A stretch of 6,372 nucleotides of DNA, taken from the NCBI GenBank assembly GCA_964487155.1, contig CAZAQB010000183.1, positions 1-6,372 of the forward strand. The letters are read 5' to 3'. Source of the DNA: CAZAQB01 sp964487155 (lineage in GTDB: Bacteria; Pseudomonadota; Gammaproteobacteria; Nitrococcales; Nitrococcaceae). This document shows, in pieces, positions 1 to 6,130 of this stretch. The translations under genes and the position numbers were made by a program. How positions within the stretch are numbered: position 1 is the first letter of the stretch; every line of letters begins with the position of its first letter. The notes below the pieces were generated by a model. The model made no database searches, had not been told where the DNA came from, and worked only from the letters and a program-made list of their open reading frames with translations.

Positions 1-263
1 TTCGGTCGGCGCCGGGCGGGATCCCACCCCGCGCTCCGGTGTGCCTGATTTTGTAAACACCCTCTTAGTCCATGGATGCGTATTCCGCTGAAGCCGGCCA
101 CCGCTCGGAGCGCAGCAACGCCGGTCAGTGCATTTTTAATCGGCGGCGAGCCTGTCCATGGGTGCTGTGGAGAGCCGCATGCGCTGGGGACCCCGACCCC
201 GCGGACAGTCACCATTGCCGCCGTTCGGTTGGGCATGGTCAGCCACGACCCTGAGCGGGGTCT
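1..263. other. Left-edge stretch with no supported gene
   Basis: No reading frame here has a credible start, ribosome binding site and recognisable protein. A 68-codon frame from 76 runs into the inverted repeat at 264 and has no family signature. The stretch includes a GC-rich imperfect hairpin at 9-34 (GCGC and GGG blocks pairing with CCC and GCGC around a GATC centre, two mismatches), which could be the end of a transcript entering from the left but has no clear T run. A short GACCC/GGGTC hairpin (247-251 with 258-262) lies just before the miniature element. The 3' end of a gene lying further left cannot be excluded, since all three + frames have stops by about base 95. Confidence 0.5.
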
Positions 264-280
264 AGCAGCCTGTCGGACTT
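264..280 (+). repeat. Left 17-bp terminal inverted repeat
   Basis: This arm is AGCAGCCTGTCGGACTT and pairs without mismatch with 411-427. It can alternatively fold locally with GGCTGCT at 282-288 through an 11-base loop. Confidence 0.8.
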
Positions 281-410
281 AGGCTGCTACTACTGCGCCG
301 GCGCGATAGCGGTCCATCTTTCCGATCCTTTTTGTCAAACGGCGGCGGCTAGTCTCCTTAAACGATCAAAGAACGGGCCTCGCTCTCCACTCGGCTCGCG
401 ACGGGCATCC

Positions 411-427
411 AAGTCCGACAGGCTGCT
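411..427 (-). repeat. Right 17-bp terminal inverted repeat
   Basis: This arm is AAGTCCGACAGGCTGCT, the exact reverse complement of 264-280. Its outer edge is 94 bases before the lipoprotein start codon, so the element forms the upstream boundary of that gene's promoter region. Confidence 0.8.
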
Positions 428-504
428 CGTCAACCGGGTGGACTACACTGCAGGAGGCTTGGCTGGAGACATTCTCAACACGTAGACCATCCGCTCACAG
501 TAGC

Positions 505-512
505 GGAGGAGG
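505..512 (+). promoter_or_regulatory. Ribosome binding site of the CHRD lipoprotein gene
   Basis: GGAGGAGG ends nine bases before the ATG at 522, a strong Shine-Dalgarno match at good spacing, and it fixes the start codon. A short stem (CCGCT 491-495 with AGCGG 502-506, six-base loop) overlaps its first two bases and might modestly mask it. I saw no strong sigma-70 promoter between 428 and 500. The best weak candidate is TTGGCT (459-464) with TAGACC (483-488) at 18-base spacing. Confidence 0.7.
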
Positions 513-521
513 TGGGTACCA

Positions 522-2744
522 ATGGAAATCACCGCATATTCGCGTGGCCAATCGAGCCGGAGTGAATTCCTTGCATCCCTGCGCTGCGCCGCACGCCGAG
601 GCATCCTGCTGGCGCTCGTGGCAACGGTCCCGGTGCTGGCCGGCTGTAACGGAGACGACGATGACGACGCGCCCGCATTCAGGGACGCGACCACGTCCGA
701 TCTGGCGAACGGGTCTTTCGCCCTGGACTCGGGCGACGTGCTGGATCCGGCCCTGGGTGGCGGCGTCACCCTCGAGTTCGGCACCTTCGACAGCGGCGGC
801 ACGGCACCCTTCGCGGTGCGCTCGGGAAGCGCCACGGCCAGCGGCCTGGCCACGCTGAGCTCGCCCCTGGCGCTGGAATTTCTGATCACCGACAGCGACC
901 TGCCGTTCACCGACCAGCAGCGTATCGAGCTGGAGGCGCAGTTTGCCGACAACCGATTGCGACTGAGCCGGGACGGCACGACCGTGGACTCGGCGGCACG
1001 GGCCGCAGCGGACCCGCCGGACGTCCTGCAGGCTCGCCTGGACGGCCGCCAGGAGGTCCCCTCAGTGGACACCCAGGGCAGTGGCTCGGCCAGCCTGAGC
1101 ATCAGCCCGGACGGCTCGGAGATCCGCTACACGCTGCGCTACCAGGACACGGCCACGGTCACCCAGGCCCACATCCACGCCGGCGCCACCGGCGAGAACG
1201 GGCCCATCATCCTGTGGCTGTGCGAGTCCACGGCCAACCCGGCACCGGACAACCTTCCCACACCGCCCACCTGCCCCGCCGCTCCGGGGGTGGTAACCGG
1301 CACGCTCACCGACGCGGATCTCACCCCCGCGACGGATCCGTCGGTCCCCAACTTCGGCGCCGCCGTGGCCGCCATCCAGGGCGGAGAGGCCTACATCAAT
1401 GTGCACAGCACCGACTTTCCGCCCGGCGAGCTGCGCGGTCAGTTGGGTGCCGCCGAACTCTCGGCGGTGCTGAGCGGCGATCAGGAGGTTCCCAGCGTCA
1501 GCACCGACGGCAGCGGCGAGGTGACCGTGACCCTGAACGCCAGCCACACGGAGATCGAGTACTCATTGAGCTACGCCGATACCGACAGCGTGGTCCAGGC
1601 CCATATCCACACCGGGGAGGCCGGCACCAACGGCGGCGTGCTGATGTTCCTGTGCGCCAACGGCGACACGCCGGTGACCCGCCCCGCCAGCGGGCCGGTG
1701 CCGCCGGCCTGCCCTGCGGCGCCGGGCACGGTGACAGGCCGCCTGAGCGCGGCCGATTTCAGCGCCGCCGGGGACGTCGCGACATTTCAGGACGCGGTGG
1801 CGGGCCTGCTGGCCGGAAGGACCTACATCAACGTCCACAGCCAGAGCCAGCTCTCGGGTGAGATCCGCGGCCAGATCGGCGCCGCCGAGCTGAACGCGGT
1901 GCTAGGCGGGGCCCAGGAGGTGCCCGCGGTGACGACCGAGGGCTCCGGCAGCGCCGTCGTGCGCCTGAACGGCACCCAGACCGGGCTCACCTACCGCCTG
2001 AGCTACGCCGATACGGCCCAGGTCACCCAGGCGCATATCCACGCGGGCGAGGCCGGCACCAACGGCGGCATCCTGCTGTGGCTGTGCGAAACCAGCACCA
2101 ACCCGGCTCCGGGCACGGTGTCCACCCCGCCGACCTGCGGCGCCGCGCCGGCCACGGTATCAGGCACCCTGTCGGCGAATGACCTGCTCACCGCCGATGG
2201 CGTGAGCGACTTCCCCACCGCCGTGGACCGGCTGCTGAGCGGCAGGACCTACGCCAACGTGCACAGCACCGCCAGCGCGCCCGGCGAGATCCGCGGCCAG
2301 ATCGGAGCGGTGCAGCTGCTCGCGGTGCTGAGCGGAGACCAGGAGGTGCCCGCGGTGGACACTCCGGGCAACGGCATGGGCTCGGTGGTGCTGAGCGGCA
2401 GCCAGAGCCGCATCACCTACAGCCTGAGCTATGCCGATATCGCCGAGGTGACCCAGGCCCATATTCACTCCGGGGCTTTCGGGACCAACGGCGGCATTCT
2501 CCTGTGGTTGTGCGAGACGGCGGCCAACCGCGCGCCCGACGGCATCCCCACGCCACCGGAGTGCCCTGCGGTGCCGGGGTCCGTGGGGGGCACCCTCGCG
2601 GCGGCGGACCTGCTGTCCAGCGACGGGGTGACCGAGTTCGCCGGCGCGGTGGACAGCCTCATCGGCGGGACCACCTACATGAACGTCCACACCACTGACG
2701 TGGGCTCAGGTGAGATCCGAGGCCAGGTCGGCTCCCTGGACTGA
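522..2744 (+). CDS. Lipoprotein with four tandem CHRD domains
   Basis: This 740-residue protein has a type II signal peptide. A basic stretch (RCAARR, 21-26) precedes a hydrophobic core (about 27-40) and the lipobox LAGC, with Cys42 as the lipidation site. The next residues are Asn and Gly, then five Asp (45-49). The +2 residue is not Asp, so by the E. coli rule outer-membrane sorting is more likely than inner-membrane retention. Residues 51-166 form an unassigned, probably beta-rich segment. Four CHRD (chordin-type) repeats then fill 169-312, 313-456, 457-598 and 599-740. Each opens with a QEVP motif, carries QAHIH and NVH motifs and ends with a G-E-I/L-R-G-Q signature. Each repeat also has a Cys pair 17-19 residues apart, suggesting disulfides in the periplasm or at the surface. 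CHRD domains were defined in the animal BMP antagonist chordin. Their bacterial role is not established, so I assign no enzymatic function. The ATG at 522 is supported by GGAGGAGG. The gene stands alone, convergent with the c-di-GMP gene. Confidence 0.95.
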   Translation: MEITAYSRGQSSRSEFLASLRCAARRGILLALVATVPVLAGCNGDDDDDAPAFRDATTSDLANGSFALDSGDVLDPALGGGVTLEFGTFDSGGTAPFAVRSGSATASGLATLSSPLALEFLITDSDLPFTDQQRIELEAQFADNRLRLSRDGTTVDSAARAAADPPDVLQARLDGRQEVPSVDTQGSGSASLSISPDGSEIRYTLRYQDTATVTQAHIHAGATGENGPIILWLCESTANPAPDNLPTPPTCPAAPGVVTGTLTDADLTPATDPSVPNFGAAVAAIQGGEAYINVHSTDFPPGELRGQLGAAELSAVLSGDQEVPSVSTDGSGEVTVTLNASHTEIEYSLSYADTDSVVQAHIHTGEAGTNGGVLMFLCANGDTPVTRPASGPVPPACPAAPGTVTGRLSAADFSAAGDVATFQDAVAGLLAGRTYINVHSQSQLSGEIRGQIGAAELNAVLGGAQEVPAVTTEGSGSAVVRLNGTQTGLTYRLSYADTAQVTQAHIHAGEAGTNGGILLWLCETSTNPAPGTVSTPPTCGAAPATVSGTLSANDLLTADGVSDFPTAVDRLLSGRTYANVHSTASAPGEIRGQIGAVQLLAVLSGDQEVPAVDTPGNGMGSVVLSGSQSRITYSLSYADIAEVTQAHIHSGAFGTNGGILLWLCETAANRAPDGIPTPPECPAVPGSVGGTLAAADLLSSDGVTEFAGAVDSLIGGTTYMNVHTTDVGSGEIRGQVGSLD
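1026..2741 (+). repeat. Four-fold tandem repeat encoding CHRD domains (about 426-432 bp units)
   Basis: The units are 1026-1457, 1458-1889, 1890-2315 and 2316-2741, giving 144, 144, 142 and 142 residues. Conserved His positions per unit are 217/219/295, 361/363/439, 505/507/581 and 647/649/723. Conserved Cys pairs are 234/251, 378/397, 522/539 and 664/681. Units 1, 3 and 4 share an L-W-L-C-E segment and a following N-x-A-P loop. Unit 2 differs there (MFLCANGD and a longer Cys spacing), so it has diverged or been replaced locally. The regular period with no linker indicates in-gene tandem duplication. The array runs to the last residue with no C-terminal anchor or tail. Confidence 0.9.
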
Positions 2745-2756
2745 AAGCGCCGCAGG

Positions 2757-2790
2757 CCGGGGGAAGCGGGCGCCCGTCCGCTTCCCCCGG
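2757..2790. terminator. Perfect 13-bp stem after the lipoprotein gene
   Basis: CCGGGGGAAGCGG (2757-2769) pairs without mismatch with CCGCTTCCCCCGG (2778-2790) across the eight-base loop GCGCCCGT. It begins 12 bases after the stop codon at 2742-2744, where an intrinsic terminator is expected. No T run follows on the + strand, and the - strand side has none either, so it would be a U-less terminator or an mRNA 3'-end stabiliser. It sits between convergent genes, so a two-way role is possible. Confidence 0.6.
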
Positions 2791-2808
2791 GGCTCGAGAA
2801 CTCGCGCG

Positions 2809-2833
2809 GCCGGATGAGCGAAGCGCATCCGGC
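2809..2833. repeat. REP-like palindrome with a GCGAAGC tip
   Basis: GCCGGATG (2809-2816) pairs with CATCCGGC (2826-2833). Inside, after an A/G mismatch, the heptamer GCGAAGC (2818-2824) forms a two-pair stem with a GAA triloop. The shape and the GGATGAGCG/GCATCC style resemble repetitive extragenic palindromes widespread in gammaproteobacterial intergenic spaces. This is one copy only, so dispersal in the genome is not shown here. It lies in the gap between convergent genes, a typical location for REP sequences. Confidence 0.55.
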
Positions 2834-2856
2834 ATCGCAGGGGCGAGACTGCCAGC

Positions 2857-2894
2857 GCCGGCCGGTGTGACCTGAATCCAGGCGACTGGCCGGC
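2857..2894. repeat. Nested inverted repeat in the convergent intergenic gap
   Basis: GCCGGCCGGT (2857-2866) pairs with ACTGGCCGGC (2885-2894), ten pairs including one G-T. Within the 18-base loop, CCTG (2871-2874) pairs with CAGG (2879-2882). The structure is about 94 bases beyond the stop of the c-di-GMP gene as transcribed leftward and could stop read-through from either side. There is no T run. Confidence 0.4.
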
Positions 2895-2940
2895 CGCTCA
2901 GCGCCCGGTGGGTGCCGCGCGAGGCCACATCGAGGCCGGG

Positions 2941-2969
2941 ACCAGGGAATCGCTCCCCGGCGCCCTGGT
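2941..2969 (-). terminator. Weak terminator-like hairpin after the c-di-GMP gene
   Basis: ACCAGGG (2941-2947) pairs with CCCTGGT (2963-2969) across a 15-base loop. On the - strand it starts 19 bases past the stop codon at 2991-2989. The stem is short and no U run follows, so this is the nearest structural candidate for the gene's 3' end and not a confident terminator. Confidence 0.3.
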
Positions 2970-2988
2970 GCTGACGCGCACGCAGGGC

Positions 2989-5931
2989 TCAGGGGTGGGG
3001 CGAGGTGTTGCCGGGCGGGGCGATCAGCTGATCGAGCAGCCTGGTGAGTTCGTCGCGCAACGCCTCGATGGCGGCGAGCAACTGCCCGGTGGTGTCCGCC
3101 GGCCGGCCACGCCCGACCAGGGCCTCGGCGCTGCGGTGGATGTCCCTGTGGACCTGGTCGATGCGCGCTATCGACGGGTGGCGCGCGTATAACTCCCGCC
3201 CGCCGCCATCCAGCCAGCGGCCGAACCGGCAGTCGTGGGGGTCCAGCGGCGGCGGCGCGCCGTGATCGCCCTTCAGATACGCGCGCAGGCTGTCGACCCA
3301 CGCCCGGTGCTCGACGATGGAGAACAGGACCGGCAGCTCGTCGCCGCCTACCCGGGGGCGATTCGCCCAGCTGGGATCGGGGCGCCAGCGCTCCACCCAG
3401 GCGGGCAGGGCCTCCGCCGGCATTGGCCGGGCGATGCCGTGGCCCTGCCCCAGGCGGCAGCCGAGGGAGAGCAGCATGGCGCCATGGGCGGCGCTCTCGA
3501 CGCCCTCGGCGATGGTCTCGCGCCGGAAGGCATCGGCCAGGCCGATGACGCCCTCCAGAATCGCCAGATCCTCGGGGTCATCCAGCATGTCGCGCACGAA
3601 GCTCCGGTCGATCTTCAGGATGCGCGCGGGCAGCCGCTTGAGATGGGTGAGGGTGGAGTAGCCGGTGCCGAAGTCGTCCAGAGCCAGGCCGACACCGATC
3701 TCCTCGCAGGCGGTGGCCACCGCGCTGGCCCGGTCGATGTCTTCCAGGGCGCTGGTCTCCAGCACCTCGAGTTCCAGCTGTCCGGGTCCCACGCCCGGGT
3801 GGCGGCCGAGGCAGGCCCGCAGGTCTGCCATGAAGCCCGGGTCGGCGAAATGCGGCCCGTCGATGTTGATGCTGACCGGGATGCGCAATCCGAGAGCCTG
3901 CCATCGCTCCACCTGGGTGGCGGCGGTCTCCAGCACCCAGGCGCCGATCTCGATGGCCAGTTCCTGGTTGGCCACCGACGGCAGGAAGTCCCCGGGCGGC
4001 AGCAGGCCGCGCTCGGGGTGCTGCCAGCGGATCAGGGCCTCGGCGCCGACGACGGCGCCGCTGCGCATGTCCACCTTGGGCTGGTAGTGGAGCAGCAACT
4101 CCTCGGCCGCGAGCGCCCGGCGCAGGCGCCCAAGGGCCTCGTAGCGCCCCCGCAGCGCCTGGTCGTGCTCGGCGTCGAACACCCGATAGCGGTTCTTGCC
4201 GGCCAGCTTGGCGGCGTACATGGCCTGGTCGGCCTGGCGCATGAGCTGGTCCGCGGCCACCGGTTCCGCCTGGGGATAGAACACCACGCCCACGCTCGCC
4301 GAGACCTGTAGCGATTCGCCGTCGACCGCCACCGGCGCCGCGGCCGCCGCCAGCAGCCGCTGCAGTACCGGCGCCACGGCGTCGCGGCCGGGCAGGTCGG
4401 TGAGCACGGCCACGAACTCGTCTCCGCCGAGCCGCGCCAGGGTGTCTCCCTCCCGCAGGGCATGGTGCATGCGCGCCGCCAGATGGGTCAGCAGCTGGTC
4501 GCCGCGGCCGTGGCCGTGGAGGTCGTTGACCTCCTTGAAGCCGTCCAGGTCCAGGTAGGCGACGCCCAGCAGCCGGCCCTGCTGCCCCGCGTCGACCATG
4601 CCCTGGCGCAGCCGCTCGGCCAGCAGTGCCCGGTTCGGCAGGTTGGTCAGCGAGTCGTAGTGTGCGATGTGCTCCAGGCGTCGCTGGTGTTCCTTAAGGG
4701 CGGTGATGTCCGAGAACAGTGCCACGTAGCGGCAGATTGCCCCGGACTCGTCGTAGACGGCGCTTACGGTCTGCTTTGCGGCATAGATCGCGCCGTCCTT
4801 GCGCCGGTTCCAGATCTCCGCGGCCCAGCGGCCGCCGTCGGCGAGCTGTGCCCACATCGCTTCGTAGAAGCAGCGGTCGTGGCGCCCGGATTTGAGGATG
4901 CGCGGATTGGCCCCGATGACCTCGTCGCGTGCATAGCCGGTGATGCTGGTGAAGGCGTGGTTGACGTCCAGGATGGTGCCAGCGGCGTCGGTGATCATGA
5001 TGCCTTCGTTGGCATGTTCGAAGACGCTGGCCGACTGGCGCAGCTGGCCCTCCGCCTGGGCCCGTTGCAGCTCTGCGCCGAGGCGGTTGACGAACAGGTC
5101 GAGCAGCCGGCGGGCGAGCCGCTCCTCCCGGATCGGCCGGCATCCAAGCCCCACCAGAATGCCCAGCGGGCGGCGCCTGCTGTCGAACAGGGTGCTCCCC
5201 ACGTAGGACTCGACGTCCATCTCCGCCAGCAGCCGGTCCCTCGGGAACAGCTGCTGGACGCCCCGGCAGTGGAGTGCAGAGCCGTGCTTGATGACGTTGG
5301 CGCAGGGGGTTCCATCGAGGGCGTAGGATATGGGCGCCATGGGCGCGCCGGCCCCCCAGCCGGCCAGCAGCTCGACGCCGTCCCCGGTGGCGTTGAGCTG
5401 GCCGACAAACACGTAGTCCAGGCCCAGCAGCTCGCTCAGCCGGCGGCTGGCACCCTCGAAGAAGGCATTGGCTTCGAGAGCGGCGAGTTCCCCGGCCAGC
5501 GCCGAGAGCGCCTGCTCGGTGAGCTTGCGCTCGGTGATGTCGGTGGCCACCTCCATGCGCGCCAGGCGTCCGTCGGACAAGCGGATCGCCTTGTCGCGGC
5601 ACTCATACCAGCGGCCGTTGGCGGTGTTCTGGAACTCCCATTGGTAAAGCCCGGTGGGGGTGCCGTCCGGGGAGAGGATCCGGTCGTCACTGCTGAACGG
5701 GCAGGGGCCGGTCTGGCCCTGCTGCAGGGCCTGCCAGCACAGGCGCCCGCTGATGTCTCCGAAGACCTCGCGGCCGTAGCGGTTGACGAACAGGATCTCG
5801 TGGGTGTCGATGTCGGCGATGTAGACCAGCGCGTCGAGGCTGTCGAGGACCAGGGCGAGTTGCTGCTGCCAGTCGGTGGGCGGCTCGGGTGCAACGCCAG
5901 TGCTGGAAGGGGAGGGGCGCCGGGTGCTCAA
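2989..5931 (-). CDS. PAS-GAF-PAS-GGDEF-EAL-CZB c-di-GMP cyclase/phosphodiesterase
   Basis: This 980-residue protein has no signal peptide or membrane segment, so it should be cytoplasmic. It has a PAS (about 23-137, ending in DITERK), a GAF (about 150-290), a second PAS (about 298-414, ending in SDIT) and a short helical linker into the GGDEF domain (about 420-588). The EAL domain (about 600-848) and a CZB zinc-binding domain (about 865-968) follow. The GGDEF domain makes c-di-GMP from two GTP. Its signature is RLGGDEF (500-506), with DLDGFK at 461-466, Asn469 and Asp478 for metal and guanine binding, and the inhibitory I-site R493-x-x-D496. The EAL domain hydrolyses c-di-GMP. Glu631, Asn689, Glu722, Asp752, Asp753, Lys773, Glu809 and Gln829 match the catalytic set at family spacing, and the loop-6 glutamate is Glu725. 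Both activities therefore look intact. CZB ligands are likely His875, Cys901, His928 and His932. The start is TTG, supported by GGAGGG eight bases upstream; the next in-frame Met is residue 126, inside PAS1. The net direction of activity cannot be read from sequence. Confidence 0.96.
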   Translation of the reverse strand: MSTRRPSPSSTGVAPEPPTDWQQQLALVLDSLDALVYIADIDTHEILFVNRYGREVFGDISGRLCWQALQQGQTGPCPFSSDDRILSPDGTPTGLYQWEFQNTANGRWYECRDKAIRLSDGRLARMEVATDITERKLTEQALSALAGELAALEANAFFEGASRRLSELLGLDYVFVGQLNATGDGVELLAGWGAGAPMAPISYALDGTPCANVIKHGSALHCRGVQQLFPRDRLLAEMDVESYVGSTLFDSRRRPLGILVGLGCRPIREERLARRLLDLFVNRLGAELQRAQAEGQLRQSASVFEHANEGIMITDAAGTILDVNHAFTSITGYARDEVIGANPRILKSGRHDRCFYEAMWAQLADGGRWAAEIWNRRKDGAIYAAKQTVSAVYDESGAICRYVALFSDITALKEHQRRLEHIAHYDSLTNLPNRALLAERLRQGMVDAGQQGRLLGVAYLDLDGFKEVNDLHGHGRGDQLLTHLAARMHHALREGDTLARLGGDEFVAVLTDLPGRDAVAPVLQRLLAAAAAPVAVDGESLQVSASVGVVFYPQAEPVAADQLMRQADQAMYAAKLAGKNRYRVFDAEHDQALRGRYEALGRLRRALAAEELLLHYQPKVDMRSGAVVGAEALIRWQHPERGLLPPGDFLPSVANQELAIEIGAWVLETAATQVERWQALGLRIPVSINIDGPHFADPGFMADLRACLGRHPGVGPGQLELEVLETSALEDIDRASAVATACEEIGVGLALDDFGTGYSTLTHLKRLPARILKIDRSFVRDMLDDPEDLAILEGVIGLADAFRRETIAEGVESAAHGAMLLSLGCRLGQGHGIARPMPAEALPAWVERWRPDPSWANRPRVGGDELPVLFSIVEHRAWVDSLRAYLKGDHGAPPPLDPHDCRFGRWLDGGGRELYARHPSIARIDQVHRDIHRSAEALVGRGRPADTTGQLLAAIEALRDELTRLLDQLIAPPGNTSPHP

Positions 5932-5939
5932 GACTTCGG

Positions 5940-5945
5940 CCCTCC
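5940..5945 (-). promoter_or_regulatory. Ribosome binding site supporting a TTG start
   Basis: On the - strand this reads GGAGGG, followed by an eight-base spacer (CCGAAGTC) and the TTG at 5931-5929. The good Shine-Dalgarno match at optimal spacing decides the start. A rarer TTG codon generally lowers translation initiation, consistent with a low-abundance signalling enzyme. Confidence 0.75.
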
Positions 5946-5982
5946 GATGACGGGCATCAGGCTGTCCAGGCGAGCCCGAGCA

Positions 5983-6011
5983 ACTATAACAGCAGATCTG
6001 TGCGGTCCAGG
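5983..6011 (-). promoter_or_regulatory. Candidate extended -10 promoter of the c-di-GMP gene
   Basis: On the - strand the -10 is TATAGT (5988-5983), preceded by TG and one base, giving an extended -10 (TGTTATAGT). Seventeen bases upstream the -35 position holds CCTGGA (6011-6006), a poor match to TTGACA, as tolerated with extended -10 promoters. Transcription would start near 5976, leaving a leader of about 45 bases. The spacer contains a perfect eight-base palindrome CAGATCTG (5993-6000), and the -35 position overlaps one arm of the inverted repeat at 6007-6073. Either could be an operator. Confidence 0.4.
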
Positions 6012-6073
6012 CACGGAAAACCGGGTGTTAGCGTACCAAACGCTGAGTGGTTACTCCCCGGGTCCGTGCCTGG
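6007..6073. repeat. Nested inverted repeat upstream of the c-di-GMP gene
   Basis: The outer arms are a perfect 11-bp inverted repeat: CCAGGCACGGA (6007-6017) and TCCGTGCCTGG (6063-6073). Inside, CCGGG (6021-6025) pairs with CCCGG (6057-6061). At the centre TTAGCGT (6028-6034) pairs with ACGCTGA (6040-6046), with one G-T pair and a five-base loop. Three stacked stems give a long hairpin on either strand or a DNA cruciform. It lies 76-142 bases upstream of the TTG start and touches the -35 position of the candidate promoter. It might be an operator, a terminator for the gene to the right, a small structured RNA or a degenerate mobile-element remnant. The sequence does not decide. Confidence 0.6.
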
Positions 6074-6130
6074 CCCAACCCAAGGCATCTGCGCGACCGC
6101 CCGATGACAGTTTGCTGCGCGACGTACCCC

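Larger units (their letters stand above)
264..427. mobile_element. Candidate miniature inverted-repeat element (164 bp)
   Basis: The two ends form a perfect 17-bp inverted repeat: AGCAGCCTGTCGGACTT at 264-280 and its exact reverse complement AAGTCCGACAGGCTGCT at 411-427. The repeat stops abruptly at both outer edges (263 is T, 428 is C). The left end also carries a sub-terminal GGCTGCT at 282-288 that can pair with AGCAGCC at 264-270, making a small end hairpin. No coding frame of note lies between the ends, so this fits a non-autonomous element (MITE) or an internally deleted insertion sequence. From memory the GTCCGACAGGCTGC core resembles ends of IS1182-type elements, but I could not check this. 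I see no clear target-site duplication (left flank ends GGTCT, right flank begins CGTCA), which weakens the case or points to an old insertion. Confidence 0.55.

Noticed and set aside
9..34. GC-rich imperfect palindrome as a confident terminator
   Set aside because: It has two internal mismatches, almost no loop and no adjacent T run, and no gene is visible to its left, so it is only mentioned in the left-edge entry.
76..282. 68-codon + strand frame in the left intergenic region
   Set aside because: It has no Shine-Dalgarno sequence or family resemblance, and it runs into the miniature element's terminal repeat.
443..1102. - strand open frame (219 codons) over the lipoprotein 5' end
   Set aside because: It overlaps the signal peptide and N-terminal region of the CHRD lipoprotein in antisense and is rich in Arg, Ser and Ala, as expected from shadow frames in GC-rich DNA.
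1026..2741. CRISPR-like periodic repeats
   Set aside because: The periodicity is about 430 bp, in frame and protein-coding, with no short identical repeats or unique spacers.
2675..3301. - strand frame (208 codons) spanning the convergent gap
   Set aside because: It overlaps the ends of both real genes in other frames and passes through the palindromes. It is Arg/Pro/Ala-rich without any motif.
3235..4311. + strand open frame (358 codons) opposite GGDEF/EAL
   Set aside because: It lies antisense to well-defined GGDEF and EAL motifs, and its composition is a mirrored-codon artefact.
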